Positions 1-11,356 of a stretch of DNA of 64,000 nt are shown here, one piece after another; the first letter of the stretch is position 1; every line of letters starts with the position of its first letter. The stretch comes from Gracilaria gracilis (lineage: Eukaryota; Rhodophyta; Florideophyceae; Gracilariales; Gracilariaceae): NCBI GenBank assembly GCA_030374805.1, contig JARGSG010000189.1:868001-932000 (forward strand), in the 5' to 3' direction. A program made the translations under genes and the position numbers. The notes under the pieces were generated by a model. The model ran no database searches. It worked only from the letters and a program-made list of their open reading frames with translations, and was not told where the DNA came from.

Positions 1-1
1 A

Positions 2-1003
2 GGAAGGAAGAAGGAAAAGACGAGAATGACGTTTTCAGCATGTTCTAACAGTACTGATACCGACCGTATTCCCCTATTGATGATTGAAAAAGCTCGAAAA
101 ACCCACTGCTTTAAAAAGAAGACGGGAGCTGAACTAGGTTTTGATTATCACTGGATCAAGAAAGCCTGGATGACCAGTTCAATATTTCTGGATTGGCTCT
201 ATCGTTTTTCAGACCACATAAAATGTTTTTTCAACACTAAGAGAGTTCTCCTATTGCTTGGCAACGTAAGTGTGCATGGCAGTAGTGAAGTCCTACCCGT
301 GTTTTCGAATGTAGAAGTTCTGTTCCTACCGCCAAACACAACGTCTTAAATTCAGCCGATGGATGCCGGTATTATTGCGGCTTTGAAGAAAAGATACCGG
401 TCGTATTCGTATTCCCGTGCTTTGGATCAAATAGATATTGATGTCAATGATGGATACCAAATTGACCAGCTTACGGCAATGAGGCAAGTTTGTACAATAT
501 GGATGAATTCTATACCATGCAAAGTTTTTTGGAACTGCTGGCTACATACAGGTCTTGTTATTGCAGAAAGTGATTCTTTATCTAAGAGTGATGTAGAGCA
601 AAATGTTGAAGAAGAACTTCTTGGATTTGTACGACAGATTGTGCCTAATCCAGTTTTTAATTTGATAACTATTGACTCACTGGTTAATGTTGAGGGTGAA
701 CACAAAGATTGTAATCAAGTTGCTACTGTAGATGAAATTGCTCTCAATGCTATGGAAGAGATCGAGAACCAGGAAGAAGAAAACGATGAAGGCGAGGATA
801 ACGATGAATCTTTATTAGAGGACTTAAGTCTAGGAGACAAGCTTGCATACGTTGCGATCACACTTTTTATTTTGGAGGAGGAAGGAGACGTTAACAGTGC
901 CGGCGTGCAAGTTCCTAGAAGAATGCAACGTCAATTGCGTAGTAGGCGAGTCGAAGACTTACGGCAGACACGCATTGACTTGTTCTTTTCTAGAAACCAG
1001 TGA
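2..1003 (+). pseudogene. pogo/Tigger-type (DDE_1) transposase, broken and 5' truncated by the window edge
   Basis: The reading frame is open to the left edge, so the N-terminal DNA-binding part lies outside. Visible DDE_1 signatures are KKAWMTSSIFLDWL, LLLGNVSVHG and LFLPPNTTS followed by IQPMDAGIIAALKKRYR, the usual order in pogo/Tigger/jerky transposases, which act in the nucleus to cut and paste their element. There are two lesions. A TAA at 347-349 interrupts one continuous frame between NTTS and IQPMD, where family members usually have K. The second catalytic Asp of the LLLDN box is Gly (GGC at 260-262). The tail is acidic (EEIENQEEENDEGEDNDE). It is almost certainly inactive. Superfamily assignment is from motif memory. 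Confidence 0.75.
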
Positions 1004-2566
1004 GTTAGAGGTCATTCTGTAGTTAACTGTTTAGGTCCCTCGATATATTCTTAACTGGCTTACAAGGATGCAAGGAGCGTCTATGCTCCGCATCCTTATA
1101 GCGCGGGATTACTGTAGTCGCTTCGCCTTGAGGGACGGTGTTGAAACCGGTCGGTCTCTTGCAAGGCGAGAGCGCCACACACGCGTCATTTGTGCGCAGT
1201 GCAACGCCCGGCGCACAGCAATGCGCCGGTGGGTTGCACTGGCAAAATAAATTGCGCGACCGTCCGGCTCGGCGCTCTGCCCGCCGGCGGTCAACTATGC
1301 GCGCACTTCGCTCGACCCCTTTCGCCCCCGCTCGCGCGCTACACTTTTTGTAGTTGAGCTTGTCACGATGACCAACAAAAACAACAATAACAACAAGGAT
1401 AGTAAGAGGGCTAGCCCTCATACTTAAGGTTACTCTTGAAACTCACTGTTGCTGTTTACAGAATCGATAATTGACACACGTGCAAAGAACTAGCACATCA
1501 GATGCGATTCGCAATTGATTCGTAGCTTTACGGTAAAGGTTTCCCCCCAGATAGCTTCGATCTCGTCCAAGCGCTGTTCGTCCATCACATAGATATTGGA
1601 GCCATTGTTCTCTGCCCAGAACGAGATAAAGAGACAAAAATACTGACGGCATGCCGTACATAGGTAGCTTGCGCGAAAGTTGTGATGGCTGAGAGTGCGT
1701 CAATGTCGTTATAAGCCAGAGCAAATACAACCGGTCTCCTGATGAAAAGTGTACGCGCCTTTTACGAGAGGAAGGTTAACCTAACCTCGAGGGCTAGGAA
1801 CGCTATCAGCGTTCCGACCGAAGGGCAGAATCTCCCTTCTCACGATGCAAGAATTGAAGATAGGACCAGGGCATTGTGAACAGGAGGATCCTCACACAAA
1901 GCATTTGATTTGTGAAAACATCGGTGCCGTCTCTGAGTTTCAACGGAGGAGAAGGTTCATCAATAGTCTGGATAACTTCCAAAACTTGACGGTGGTAACA
2001 TGTGAGCCTCATATGAGGTGAATGGCTGGTTTGCTGCTGAGGAGTTTAATATGAACGGCAATGCTCATAAACCATGTCGATTCAGGATCACGATCAGGAT
2101 CAGGCTTTTGTTTACAGTATCTATGAATGCTCTTGAACGTGAACGTCACGCAGTCTCTTGGAGTTATTCCATCCTCTCTCCGTCGGTCTGAATGATCTGT
2201 TGTCGGCTTCATCAAAGGAACTTCTACTTCCAGCAATGTTCCTTGTCAGGCAAGTTGGTGGAGTAACACTACACACTGTATGCTCCCTTGTACCACAAGA
2301 CGGCGGCTTGTGGTAACAAGAATCCGTCATATTACGTACTTCTCGATATGAGTGTGAAAGCGGGGTCCCCGTCGCAATAGCTGAGTCATTCTCACGGAAT
2401 ACTTTGGACAACTTGACGAACACAACGGGGCTCTCTTCAAACTTTCTGATGGGCTTCACACTTTGATTTACCTGTCAGTAGATTGACAAGCTTAGAGCAT
2501 GCCCATGGATATCACAAAGCCATTTTGCTCCCAGCGTGCTCCTATATTCACTTTGCTTCGAAGAAC
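1004..2566. other. Intergenic region, no gene supported
   Basis: About 1.5 kb without a convincing gene. Short reading frames exist on both strands but none shows a recognisable domain. GC content is high near 1.15-1.35 kb, and there is a clear hairpin at 1064-1097. A CCTCATATGAGG palindrome at 2007-2018 resembles the core of the palindrome found in the piggyBac-like element at 40.4 kb. The stretch may be old transposon debris. Confidence 0.5.
1064..1097. repeat. Hairpin (inverted repeat)
   Basis: AAGGATGC and GGAGC are mirrored by GCTCC and GCATCCTT around a 6-nt loop, with a 2-nt bulge in the left arm. It lies 60 bp downstream of the broken transposase, so it could be part of that element's end or a transcript 3' structure. 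Its function is unknown. Confidence 0.5.
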
Positions 2567-4018
2567 ATGTGTCGAAATTCCAAATCGTACTCTAACCCCA
2601 TTGTTTCACGTTCTGCCCAACCTCCAACTTTGTCTCTCTTTCTACTCATTCTTCTGTTCCATACATCGTGGGCACTACCGGCTAAGATTCGTCCGCCACC
2701 TAACAGCAACCTCTCAGTGAGTCTTCCTCCATGGGCTCAGGGTCGTCTTTTTGCTATTTCCGACGATGCGCCGTTTGCCCGTCACTTGCGACAAGACCCT
2801 GACTATGTACAGGCTCTTGGCGTCCTCACCGACTTCTTTGCCTCAGTTCAAGAACAAATCAATGTTGGCCGTCGGAATAGTAGTTCTATCGGATATGGTA
2901 AACCGTGTAATGTTCGACCTGAGTCGTGGCACAGAGCGACACATAGTGCTGCTTCGAATCGGGGCTGGACCGTTTCAAAAGTTAATGGGTCTATGTGTGT
3001 TACCGATTATTACGGCGTTCCACCTACGTTCCCACTCTGTCTCGAGCAAGTGCAGGAAACTCTCGGAGGATTTACAGCTGTGAGTAGACATGCAAATCGC
3101 ATCATGCTCGACACAGTAGGAAACTGGACAATTACCGGAGAAAACAAGGGACAACCGTTAGAGTTTCCATCACAGATATGTGAGCTGAGTAACTATGGTG
3201 GTTTTCGCTTACGGGGAAAATGGTGGGCTGGTATTGGTCTGTCTAACCAGCCAGACGATTTCCATGTTCCGGATGGTAAGCGCGTGTCAATCGGCGAAGT
3301 GCATCGAATTGAAAATGGAACGATTGTCCCTGCGTTAATGACACTGCCAATTAACCCTGGGATTGGGGAAGAGCATAAGGTGACTGACCGCGCTACGACT
3401 CTCTTGACCATATGGGGTGGAGCAATCAATTCTTTCTCTCGTTTCGAACCCTCTACTGCTCACGAGAACGTGGGCTTAAAGGCGGCGCTGGAAAAGGGGG
3501 CCAATTTCGCGCAACAAATGGAAGGTGTGATACTCGCTTCTAACATTGCCATACTTGGATTACCACTAGTGCTGAACTTGGTGCCAGTTTCGCTGATATC
3601 CTCATGTGAAAAGTGGAGAAAAGTGATATACATATTGCTAAGCGATATACTAACAGCGTTGCCCATGTTCATAAAAGGAATTGAACTTTATAGCATTGGG
3701 AACGCTAAGTTCACGGAGATCGTAACTCGAATGGGCGACACGTTTGAGGTGGGCACAGTTGGCGTGGAGATGTGGATTGCCTCTTGCCGGGTGAGTCAAG
3801 GCGCCCAAACAATTGGCACGGTATTCATCACTGTAGCTTCCCTGGCTATGGTTTTAGGGGTGTTGCTAGAAGTGATTGCCAGTTCATTGGTGTCACGAGC
3901 GAGAAAAAGAAAGCAGCTCGCAATGGAAGAGATGCAGGTACTCGAACAATTCGAAGGAACTGGTTGGAAGTACTACGACGAATTTTGTCAGTCTCAGGCT
4001 GGGTGGAAAACGATATAG
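2567..4018 (+). CDS. Secreted/membrane protein with three C-terminal TM helices (paralog 1 of 3)
   Basis: 483 aa from the ATG at 2567; the frame is open farther upstream but has no earlier ATG. A signal-peptide-like core (TLSLFLLILLFHTSWA) sits near residues 25-40. An ectodomain follows with conserved Cys and Trp motifs (CNVRPESW, MCVTDYYG, ICELSNYGGF). Three hydrophobic segments lie near residues 323-345, 350-373 and 415-438, including LLSDILTALP, IKGIEL and WIASC. The same order of motifs appears in the genes at 24.7 and 29.2 kb. I do not recognise the family. The layout suggests a surface or endomembrane protein with a lumenal domain of about 290 residues. It lacks the Pro/Ser-rich linker seen after the signal peptide in the other two. 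Confidence 0.8.
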   Translation: MCRNSKSYSNPIVSRSAQPPTLSLFLLILLFHTSWALPAKIRPPPNSNLSVSLPPWAQGRLFAISDDAPFARHLRQDPDYVQALGVLTDFFASVQEQINVGRRNSSSIGYGKPCNVRPESWHRATHSAASNRGWTVSKVNGSMCVTDYYGVPPTFPLCLEQVQETLGGFTAVSRHANRIMLDTVGNWTITGENKGQPLEFPSQICELSNYGGFRLRGKWWAGIGLSNQPDDFHVPDGKRVSIGEVHRIENGTIVPALMTLPINPGIGEEHKVTDRATTLLTIWGGAINSFSRFEPSTAHENVGLKAALEKGANFAQQMEGVILASNIAILGLPLVLNLVPVSLISSCEKWRKVIYILLSDILTALPMFIKGIELYSIGNAKFTEIVTRMGDTFEVGTVGVEMWIASCRVSQGAQTIGTVFITVASLAMVLGVLLEVIASSLVSRARKRKQLAMEEMQVLEQFEGTGWKYYDEFCQSQAGWKTI

Positions 4019-4435
4019 TACATAGTTTTAGAAGACAAGCATCGTCTTGTATAATGCGAAGCCAGAACGGCTACTGCTTGAACCTCAAAAATGGCCGCGA
4101 CTGGGGAGAGGAGCTCTGGGACTTACAAACGGCATTCGGGCTGCAGGGTTAGGATAGGGCTACAGAGGAGCGTTTTGCTTTATCATACCTCTGTGCCTGA
4201 AAAGTCGTTCGTCACGTCTACTACCGTTGGTAAATAGCTCCAAAATTACAGTACCAAGGATAGAGCGAACAGGACCAAAGCTTAGATACGCGTACGATTG
4301 AATTTGAAATTTTGAAATTTAAAAAGTCTTCTTGCCTCCATTCCACATCGACATCGAGATTGTACCGTTGTACAAGGACAAGTTGCCAAAGGAATCCATC
4401 CATCCATGATGCACGTGTTGCTTTGCTGTGTTGTG
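4019..4435. other. Intergenic region between convergent genes
   Basis: About 420 bp between two convergent genes. It contains an AT-rich AAATTT-repeat stretch near 4297-4325, followed by GTCTTCTTGCCTCC. No gene or RNA is supported. Confidence 0.5.
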
Positions 4436-6889
4436 TTACACATGCAAGAGGACGTGTGCAGCCTTCGTCATCGGAGTCACTCCACGAATCTGCAGATCAA
4501 TCTGCTGCCAAATTTCGTTTGTGCGATCCGTAGCGCCGTTCATCTTGAGATTCACACACAGGCTTTTCCACGCTTTGAGCCACTTGTTGTCCTCAGTAGA
4601 CATCCCACACTTGCCGTAAAGCACCATCTCAGCACAGTGTGCAGCCAACGCGTCTTCGCTACGCCCACCAACTCGGTCAAGGACGCTGCCGAGGTTACCC
4701 CACACTTCGCCGAGGAAAAGTCCATGCTTGTTTTGATCCAGCTCCTCTAGTATACCGATTGCATCTTTCAATTCCGCAACCGAGTCCTCAAGTTTCTTGG
4801 TAGCGAACAACGCCCGAGCATTCTCTACCACCGCTTCGGCATTTTCACGCGTCTTCCAAGGACCATGTCGCTTTCTCGTGTAGATAGCCAACGTGTACAT
4901 GTCAATTGCTTCCGCATAGCTTCCTTTGCCCATAAGCTTCCTAGCGTCTTTCACCCAAGTTCTGCACAAATCTTCGTAAGATCCAGCCGGTGGTCGAATG
5001 CCCTCCTCTTCCTGCGTAGGGGGGTTCTCCTCCGGTGGCGATTGCGGCATTGACTGGCGCGCGGTTTCCGCTAGGTCTTTCCAAGTAGTTGGCCGGGTGC
5101 CCTGCGCCCTTTGTCGCTTTACCGGAGAATCCATCTCGTGACCCAAACTCGCGTCCGACGGCGAATTCTGCTCAACCGGCGGCGGTGACCTCGCCGGCTC
5201 CAACGGTGGCCGCGGAGGCGTCGTTTTCTTCACTGCCCGTGTAGGAGTCCTGTGCTCTGCGGGTTGCTGTGGCACATGTTGAACAACTTGTGCTCGGGGC
5301 TTGTGCGCGTACTTTGGGCTTCTGTGCTTCGGTGGTTTTACGGACGGTGGAGACCGTGAGGCTTGTTCTGCAATCCTTGCCATGTCCATACGCATCTGCT
5401 TCGGAGCTTGCTTCTGGCGTTTGCGATTTGCGTTTAGGTTTTCAATAGCAGTAGAGTAATTGGGGTTCTCCGCCGTTGCTCTTACTTGCTCATACAAATC
5501 AATAGCTTTCAAGTAGCATGCTTCGGCGTTGTACAAGTCTCCTTTGATATCGCCAATAACACCCAGAAAGCAATAGACATCTCCGAGTTGTGCCCTCCCC
5601 CCAGAGAATGTTCCCTTTTCGAAAATGGAAAGAGCAACGTTGAGATGCTTCTCGGCGTTCTTCAAATCATCGATATGGATGAACGCACTGGCTACATCGG
5701 TATGTGCAATGGCAGTCGTCTTCGCGTACTTGAGTCCATTGTCCTCACGAAGCTTGACCGATAAGGAGAACAAAGCAAGTGCGGCATCATACTTCCCTTG
5801 AGCGAACAGAGTCTTTCCCAACATCTGCCGCGTGTTGGCATTCTCTTCGACTTGATGGAGGCGCAAAGCCTTCTCTTCCACGTCAATGACGTCTTTGGTC
5901 TCAGACGGATGCACCTTCCTGCCGTTCGTTGGGTGGGGTGCCTTCTTCTCGTTTGGAAACCATACCTTGAGTCCCCTTGATGAGCGGTCAGCCATTCCAT
6001 GCAGCTTCTGATTGTGGGTTACTGGTGGTGAGTGGTGCTCTTCCGGGTCGACGTTCTCTTGGTCTCTAGCATCACCGAAAAGCAAGGTCCATACCTTGCG
6101 CAATGTGCGCTTCCCAGGGCGGCGAAAACGATGCCGTGTTCTTGCCTCGACAGTGCTTGTTTGACTCGCTTCCTGCGGCACCTCCGGCGCTACCTCAGCA
6201 ACATCTTTCATGGCTTCGAACACGTCTGCCTGCAGGTCAAGGTCACCACAAGCGTCGTCATCGTAGTCCTTTATGAAAGCGGAATCGCGATTGCGAGGCG
6301 GTGCAACTTGTTCAGGTTCAGGTTCAGGTTCGTGCGACTGGTGCTCATCGTCGGAATCAGGCTCTGAAGAAGTATCGCTCTGGCCCTCGTTCACAACAGC
6401 GTGCTCCGGAAATGACGGGTGTGCTGCGGTGACACTGGCGGAGGAAAAACGCTTGGGAGGAGCGCGTGCGGCGACTGATGCGTTGATGACGAGATGGTGT
6501 GAAAGCTCTCCAAACTGGTCCTCGCGCAGATTGGGGTCATTCTCGACGATGCGCCAGCGGCCGTCAACGACGAAGCGATATTCGTATGAACCCGGTGGCA
6601 GTTCCACCACGAGGACGTGATATCCGATGGATGGAACGAAGGTCATCTCATGCTTGCGCCAGTCATCAAAACTGCCCGCCAATTTGACCTGCGCGCCGGC
6701 GTCGCGCCAAACGAAGGTGGTAAGGAGCGTGGAGGGAGACGATGCCATTGGAGACGCATCTGGGGGAGCAACTCGCACGGAGAAGCGAGATGTAGAAACA
6801 AGCGAGGACATTGGAAGGGAATTATCCAGCACTCGCGGAGCAATTGAGTGGCGGAGATGCAGGTTGGAGACGGCTCGTTGGACGTCCAT
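4436..6889 (-). CDS. CBM48 (AMPK-type glycogen-binding) domain protein with TPR repeats
   Basis: 817 aa, starting at the first in-frame ATG (6889); a longer open frame upstream has no ATG. Residues ~58-137 form a CBM48/AMPK1-CBM domain: VKLAGSFDDWRKHEMTF, then PPGSYEYRFVVDGRWRI and ENDPNLREDQFG. The Trp and Lys positions expected for alpha-glucan binding are present. Acidic and basic low-complexity linkers follow, then two helical blocks that look like tetratricopeptide repeats (LFAQGKYDAALALFSLSVKL, GDLYNAEACYLKAIDLYEQ, and GKGSYAEAIDMYTLAIYTRK near the C-terminus). There is no kinase or glucanotransferase domain. A scaffold that brings partners to floridean starch is plausible but inferred. 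It is divergent from the BZW-like gene, with 484 bp between the starts. Confidence 0.75.
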   Translation of the reverse strand: MDVQRAVSNLHLRHSIAPRVLDNSLPMSSLVSTSRFSVRVAPPDASPMASSPSTLLTTFVWRDAGAQVKLAGSFDDWRKHEMTFVPSIGYHVLVVELPPGSYEYRFVVDGRWRIVENDPNLREDQFGELSHHLVINASVAARAPPKRFSSASVTAAHPSFPEHAVVNEGQSDTSSEPDSDDEHQSHEPEPEPEQVAPPRNRDSAFIKDYDDDACGDLDLQADVFEAMKDVAEVAPEVPQEASQTSTVEARTRHRFRRPGKRTLRKVWTLLFGDARDQENVDPEEHHSPPVTHNQKLHGMADRSSRGLKVWFPNEKKAPHPTNGRKVHPSETKDVIDVEEKALRLHQVEENANTRQMLGKTLFAQGKYDAALALFSLSVKLREDNGLKYAKTTAIAHTDVASAFIHIDDLKNAEKHLNVALSIFEKGTFSGGRAQLGDVYCFLGVIGDIKGDLYNAEACYLKAIDLYEQVRATAENPNYSTAIENLNANRKRQKQAPKQMRMDMARIAEQASRSPPSVKPPKHRSPKYAHKPRAQVVQHVPQQPAEHRTPTRAVKKTTPPRPPLEPARSPPPVEQNSPSDASLGHEMDSPVKRQRAQGTRPTTWKDLAETARQSMPQSPPEENPPTQEEEGIRPPAGSYEDLCRTWVKDARKLMGKGSYAEAIDMYTLAIYTRKRHGPWKTRENAEAVVENARALFATKKLEDSVAELKDAIGILEELDQNKHGLFLGEVWGNLGSVLDRVGGRSEDALAAHCAEMVLYGKCGMSTEDNKWLKAWKSLCVNLKMNGATDRTNEIWQQIDLQIRGVTPMTKAAHVLLHV

Positions 6890-7373
6890 GATTGCGGGAT
6901 TGGTGGGCGAGCGGGAAGGAAGGACTCGGGGTGAAGGAAGGAGATGTGGTGAACAAGGGTAACGGCGGTGGCGGTGACATGGCGGTGGAGGTGGGGGGGC
7001 ACGGCCAGGCACATGAAGATGCGGTTGGAGAGGCGCGCTCTAAAGCGCAGCGCGCGCGGTGGGTGTCGTTGTCTGACCGTTTCGCGCGGAAGACCTGCGG
7101 CTAGCGACACCGTGTCTGCGCATGCTACGATTCCAAACGTTCACAAACAAAGCGGCGCAAAACATGCGGCTGTGCAGCGCATGTGCCACGTGCACACGTG
7201 AGCTATTTGCACTCTCCACGTTGACGCGTCGTTCGTCGTTGATCTGTGTCGCGTCGCCGGACGTCTTGCTCTTTATTACCCTTGGTACAAGCCGCTTTCT
7301 TGTGTTTCAGCTTTCATCTCTAGCGCCTTCCCCTGGCTGCGATCTAGAACCGTTTCTCGCCTTTATCTTTCTG
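6890..7373. promoter_or_regulatory. Divergent promoter region with paired CACGTG motifs
   Basis: 484 bp between the two divergent start codons. Two CACGTG (G-box/E-box) hexamers lie 8 bp apart at 7187-7192 and 7195-7200. The left part is GC- and GGTGG-rich. No TATA box is obvious. Which of the two genes the motifs serve cannot be told from sequence. Confidence 0.4.
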
Positions 7374-8633
7374 ATGGCGTCCAAGGAATTGCGCCCCACT
7401 TTGGGAACAGGTGTCCCCAAGACTCGAAAGCGTAACATTCAAACCAAACTCGACCCCGATTCGTTTCGAAATCGTCTGTTCGAGGAACTCGAAACGCATG
7501 GCATCACACCGGATGCGATCCCAGTTCTTTCTTCCGAAGAATTTGATTATAATCGCTATGGCGAAGTCTTCTGCGAGGTCATGATTGCAGGAAATATTGT
7601 GGAGCCCGGCGGAGCAGTGCGTACGAACCCAAAGCCCACGGAGCATTGCCTTTTTAACTCGGATGATGATGAGAATGTGTTGTCCGTCGTGGATATCATG
7701 CACCAGCTGATGAGACGAAAGCCATTCCTCAGAGCCCGATACGACAGCGTGCTCACCAAGATTCTCTCCTGCTTGGCTGTTTTTGAGGAGAAACCGCGTG
7801 CCAATCTCGCTGTTGCTGTGGCCAGCATGTTGGAGCGTCAGATGCTCTCGCCGGGTGTGCTTAAATCTTTATCGTCTCAGTCTGCAATATCATCGGGCAT
7901 TGCTCTTGATTTCATGACCGCTATTATCACGTCGTACCTCAACCAGAATAATCAGTCTGTCGACAAGCTCATGGTGCTTCTCAAATCAGCAGGCATTGAT
8001 ACCGGAACTATGGTGAACATGATGCCTTCGGGCTCTCGTTCCGCGGATGCTCTGTCGGAACATTTCAAACGACTTGGATTGGACAAGCTTGTCGAACAGA
8101 ATGAGAGAAGAGTCAAGACTGATAACATCCGAACGCTTCGAGATGGTGTTGCGGAGAGACTGGGTAACGTTTCTAACGAAGAGTTGTTCCAATTTGTCGA
8201 AGGTACACAGAAGGACACTGGTCTCACAGATGCGGAGACTGTGTATGCCTGTTGGTCGGGAATTGTTGCTTCCGTGAATATGTCACGAAAAACGCAGCAA
8301 AACCGCACCGCGTTGCTCACCGCAACACAGAAGGGCGCGCCTCTGCTCGAGCAAGTGGCCAAGTCAGGTATTCTGCAAATTGAACTGATTCAGCGCGTGC
8401 AGTCATACGTGAGCGCTGATATGGAACTTTTAAAGATTGCTGTGTTTTGCGACGTTGTACATCTGTTGTATCAAAAGGACGTTCTTTGTGAGGAGGCCAT
8501 CTTGAGATGGTTCAGTAAAGGTACAAGACTGGAAAAGGGTAGCGCAGCTAGTAGCAACATTATCCGGGAACAGATGATACCGTTCGTTCAATGGTTGGAG
8601 ACCGCCGACGAAGAGGGCTCTGAGGAGGAATAA
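7374..8633 (+). CDS. BZW: BZW / eIF5-mimic protein (W2-domain translation regulator)
   Basis: 419 aa from ATG 7374. The reading frame is open for 84 codons farther upstream, but the family begins at this Met. The N-terminus (ASKELRPTLGTGVPKTRKR) matches the conserved basic start of BZW1/BZW2 proteins. The helical body aligns along its length, and the C-terminal W2/eIF5C domain is clear (DVVHLLYQKDVLCEEAILRW, then FVQWLETADEE with the usual acidic tail). Length fits the family (~419 aa). Known members bind eIF2 and eIF3, compete with eIF5 and raise start-codon stringency in the cytosol. The single exon is intact. Confidence 0.88.
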   Translation: MASKELRPTLGTGVPKTRKRNIQTKLDPDSFRNRLFEELETHGITPDAIPVLSSEEFDYNRYGEVFCEVMIAGNIVEPGGAVRTNPKPTEHCLFNSDDDENVLSVVDIMHQLMRRKPFLRARYDSVLTKILSCLAVFEEKPRANLAVAVASMLERQMLSPGVLKSLSSQSAISSGIALDFMTAIITSYLNQNNQSVDKLMVLLKSAGIDTGTMVNMMPSGSRSADALSEHFKRLGLDKLVEQNERRVKTDNIRTLRDGVAERLGNVSNEELFQFVEGTQKDTGLTDAETVYACWSGIVASVNMSRKTQQNRTALLTATQKGAPLLEQVAKSGILQIELIQRVQSYVSADMELLKIAVFCDVVHLLYQKDVLCEEAILRWFSKGTRLEKGSAASSNIIREQMIPFVQWLETADEEGSEEE

Positions 8634-8792
8634 CGTGGCGCAACATAGCGATTGCGCTTGACATAAATGCGCCAAGCATGAGGGAAAAGGAGAAGAGAAA
8701 AGATAGGCACAGTAAAACATCTTTTTTTGAACTGCGCTTCCGGCGGAGGTATGCTTGTTCTGTTTGGCCATCAGACAATCGCCAAATGGGTC

Positions 8793-8838
8793 TCGCAACT
8801 GGGACTGCGTCTCGCAACTGGGACTGGGTCTCGCAAGC
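8793..8838. repeat. 20-bp tandem repeat, about 2.3 copies
   Basis: The unit GTCTCGCAACTGGGACTG plus two bases is present twice in direct succession, followed by a partial third copy. It lies in the 3' flank of the BZW-like gene. Confidence 0.7.
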
Positions 8839-11221
8839 CAGAATACAGATAGGGTTGTTCTGTTTCCTTCGTCCAAAGAAGCGACGCTTTGAACTGTGGT
8901 GATCGGATCGCTGTCAAAGTGATTCTCGCAGATAATGCAAAGGAGAAGAGTGCTTACTCCGTTGAGGGCCAAGCGCATATGGGCAAGGGTGGAGCCGATT
9001 GTTCGGTTAATACCTTTGCATAATGCACAGCATAGCATGTTCGGTACGACGAACGCGTATGAGTGAACTACCAAGGGGGAGGAGTGCAAAACTGAAAGCA
9101 GAACATTCACGGCGTGAAGTTGACGGCACATATCACATGCACAGTATGTTTCAAAGTGCAAAGGGAGCGTTGTTGGTTGCGGAGGTTGACAAGTATGAGT
9201 GGCAACGACATTCGGAAGGGCATGTGCGCCCAGGGAGCGGCAGCCGTTTTGGAACGTTGGTACTGTAGCTTTCGGAGCAGCCGCTGTGCGACGGCGGATC
9301 AGTTTGCGACAAAGGCTATCACGATGACGGTGATGATTTTGTCAAAAGATGTTTGAGGCGCCATTGGCGTGTTGGGGGAGGGGAAACACAAGAGCAGAAT
9401 GCTCTCGAGAGTAGTGTTTTGTAGCGGTGTGCCCTGTGCACTCTCTGAGCTCTAAACAAGGATTACCAACATCAGCTGGCTGCTGCGCGCTCGAAACAAG
9501 TTGGTTCAAGTTTGCTGAGGCGGACCTTTGACCTTGAGACTGACATGCGGAACCAAGATGAGGCGTTTGGGCGGGTGTAGATAGACGGCAAACGGCAAGC
9601 AGAATGACCATTTGAGCGGCTGCGCAGCGCGTTGCGCCCAAAGGCGAACAAGGAGGCAATCAGCGCGCAATCACAGCAACAGGCGCTGACAAGCAGTTCG
9701 CGTCGACTGCGACATCCCCTTCCACTTTGATCAGCACGTTCGGGGCGACAATTCCACAAGCCAAACAGGAGCATTACACCGCGACCAAACAAGACGTCGG
9801 CTGTACACGTAGCGCGATCATCGTGCGCACGTAAGGTTACACTCTTACAGTACAGTGCGGTACAGTACAGTACCTTCATACTGTACCGCCTGACTGGAGC
9901 CACCGCCGCGCACGTCCGATGCACAGCTGCTCGCTACGCGCGGAGCAGCCACTCATTCATTCATTGTAAACGCGTTGCTTCGCTCTGTTGTCTACCGCTT
10001 GGTTAATTGGCGCGCAACTCGCTGCCGTTCATGCTTGGGCGAGCTTGCAATCACTGCCGCCACTGTCAGAAAGCGCTGCGCGCTGCTGCCTTCCAGTGCA
10101 AGTGCTTCTCAATTTTCACGCGCTCTGAGTATTGTTGGTCATGATGCGCAATGCTTCCAACATCTCGCACCATCAATGCGCTTGCTGCCTGTTCTCAGTT
10201 TCCATTGCACTGGTTTTGCGCCGCCTCGCCAATGGAGCGCGGGAATACAAGCGTGGCTGTCGAGCAGCAGCAACATCGATAACATGGTCGCCACGTCGTT
10301 AGTGCTTTAGATAAGTTACATCGCACAGCTGTTCTCTCCATGGTGCCAATTGAACTTTTTGTCTCGGAATGGAACAAAAGTGCTTGTCACCAAAACAGCT
10401 ATGAAAGGCGCAAATTCAACAATCAACAAGTATCTACGAAATGCTTTCTTGAACTTATCGTTGCTGTGCTTGAGAACAACGAGACGGTAAGCATCAGCGC
10501 AGCGCGGCTGGCTGCCAATGGAAGCTGCTAAACTGTTGTGTATTGTTTCTAGCTGTTATCCAATGAGCACGCTTTTGAAATTGAGGCATAATATCTGCAT
10601 GAAGGTCGCGCTCTTGTGTGTGAAGCTATAATGATATCTTCTTCTTCTTGGTTGTGCACTACACTTCAGTGATACAGCACGCCTGCGTAACAGCAACCTC
10701 AGCGCAAACACGGCGGATGGAGCATATCTTTTTTTTATTTGCGCTCGCGTATTGGTAGATATCGAATGAGATCGCTTCTCGTCCGTGACACCGTCGTCGT
10801 GCTTCACGATAAGATTTAAGCAGTCTCAAAATTATACTGCACTTGCCAACACCGCGCTCGAATGACGCGTGATTTGTCAAATGTGGTCTATATTCGGACT
10901 GTGTTGCATTAAAAGTTAGGTGCGCTTCGCTCCAAGCCCCGCCGTGTTGCAACTTGTGTCGCCGTCGAGATGCGTTTTCAGCGCACTGCGTAAGTATTAT
11001 TGTAATCGATATTTATTGATTCGGCATGGGAGCCGTTTTAGTGCTATTAATTCTCAACAAATGTAAGCGCGCGACGCACCGAAAATGTACCAACGGTACC
11101 CAAAAGCGCCGCGCCAGCTTCGTAATTAGTAGTGCAGCCGTTTGTAGTTGCTCATGCGGCGCATTCGAAACAGCCGCAGCATGGTGAAGGCCATCACAAG
11201 CAACAAGCAGCATGAGCAACG

Positions 11222-11356
11222 TCAAGCCGCCCTGCCCAGCACGGCAGTCCGCGCGATGAGCACGCCCATTTCAGCCATGGCCGTGAGCACCAGCATGATG
11301 AAAACAACGGAAATGCACCTCCGCATAGGGTACTCATCTCTTCTGGTGGCGAGCAT
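11222..11356 (-). CDS. Possible small single-helix membrane protein (44 aa)
   Basis: An ATG-started 44-codon frame encodes a hydrophilic N-terminus (MLATRRDEYPMRR) followed by one hydrophobic stretch (CISVVFIMLVLTAMAEMGVL) and a short basic tail. This is below normal gene-calling length and could be chance in this GC-rich DNA. There is no family match from memory. Listed only because it has a plausible membrane helix in an otherwise empty region. Confidence 0.15.
   Translation of the reverse strand: MLATRRDEYPMRRCISVVFIMLVLTAMAEMGVLIARTAVLGRAA

Noticed and set aside
4297..4345. Copy of the piggyBac-like subterminal region
   Set aside because: AAATTT repeats followed by GTCTTCT also occur near 44010, but the match is short and AT-rich; no TIR is nearby.
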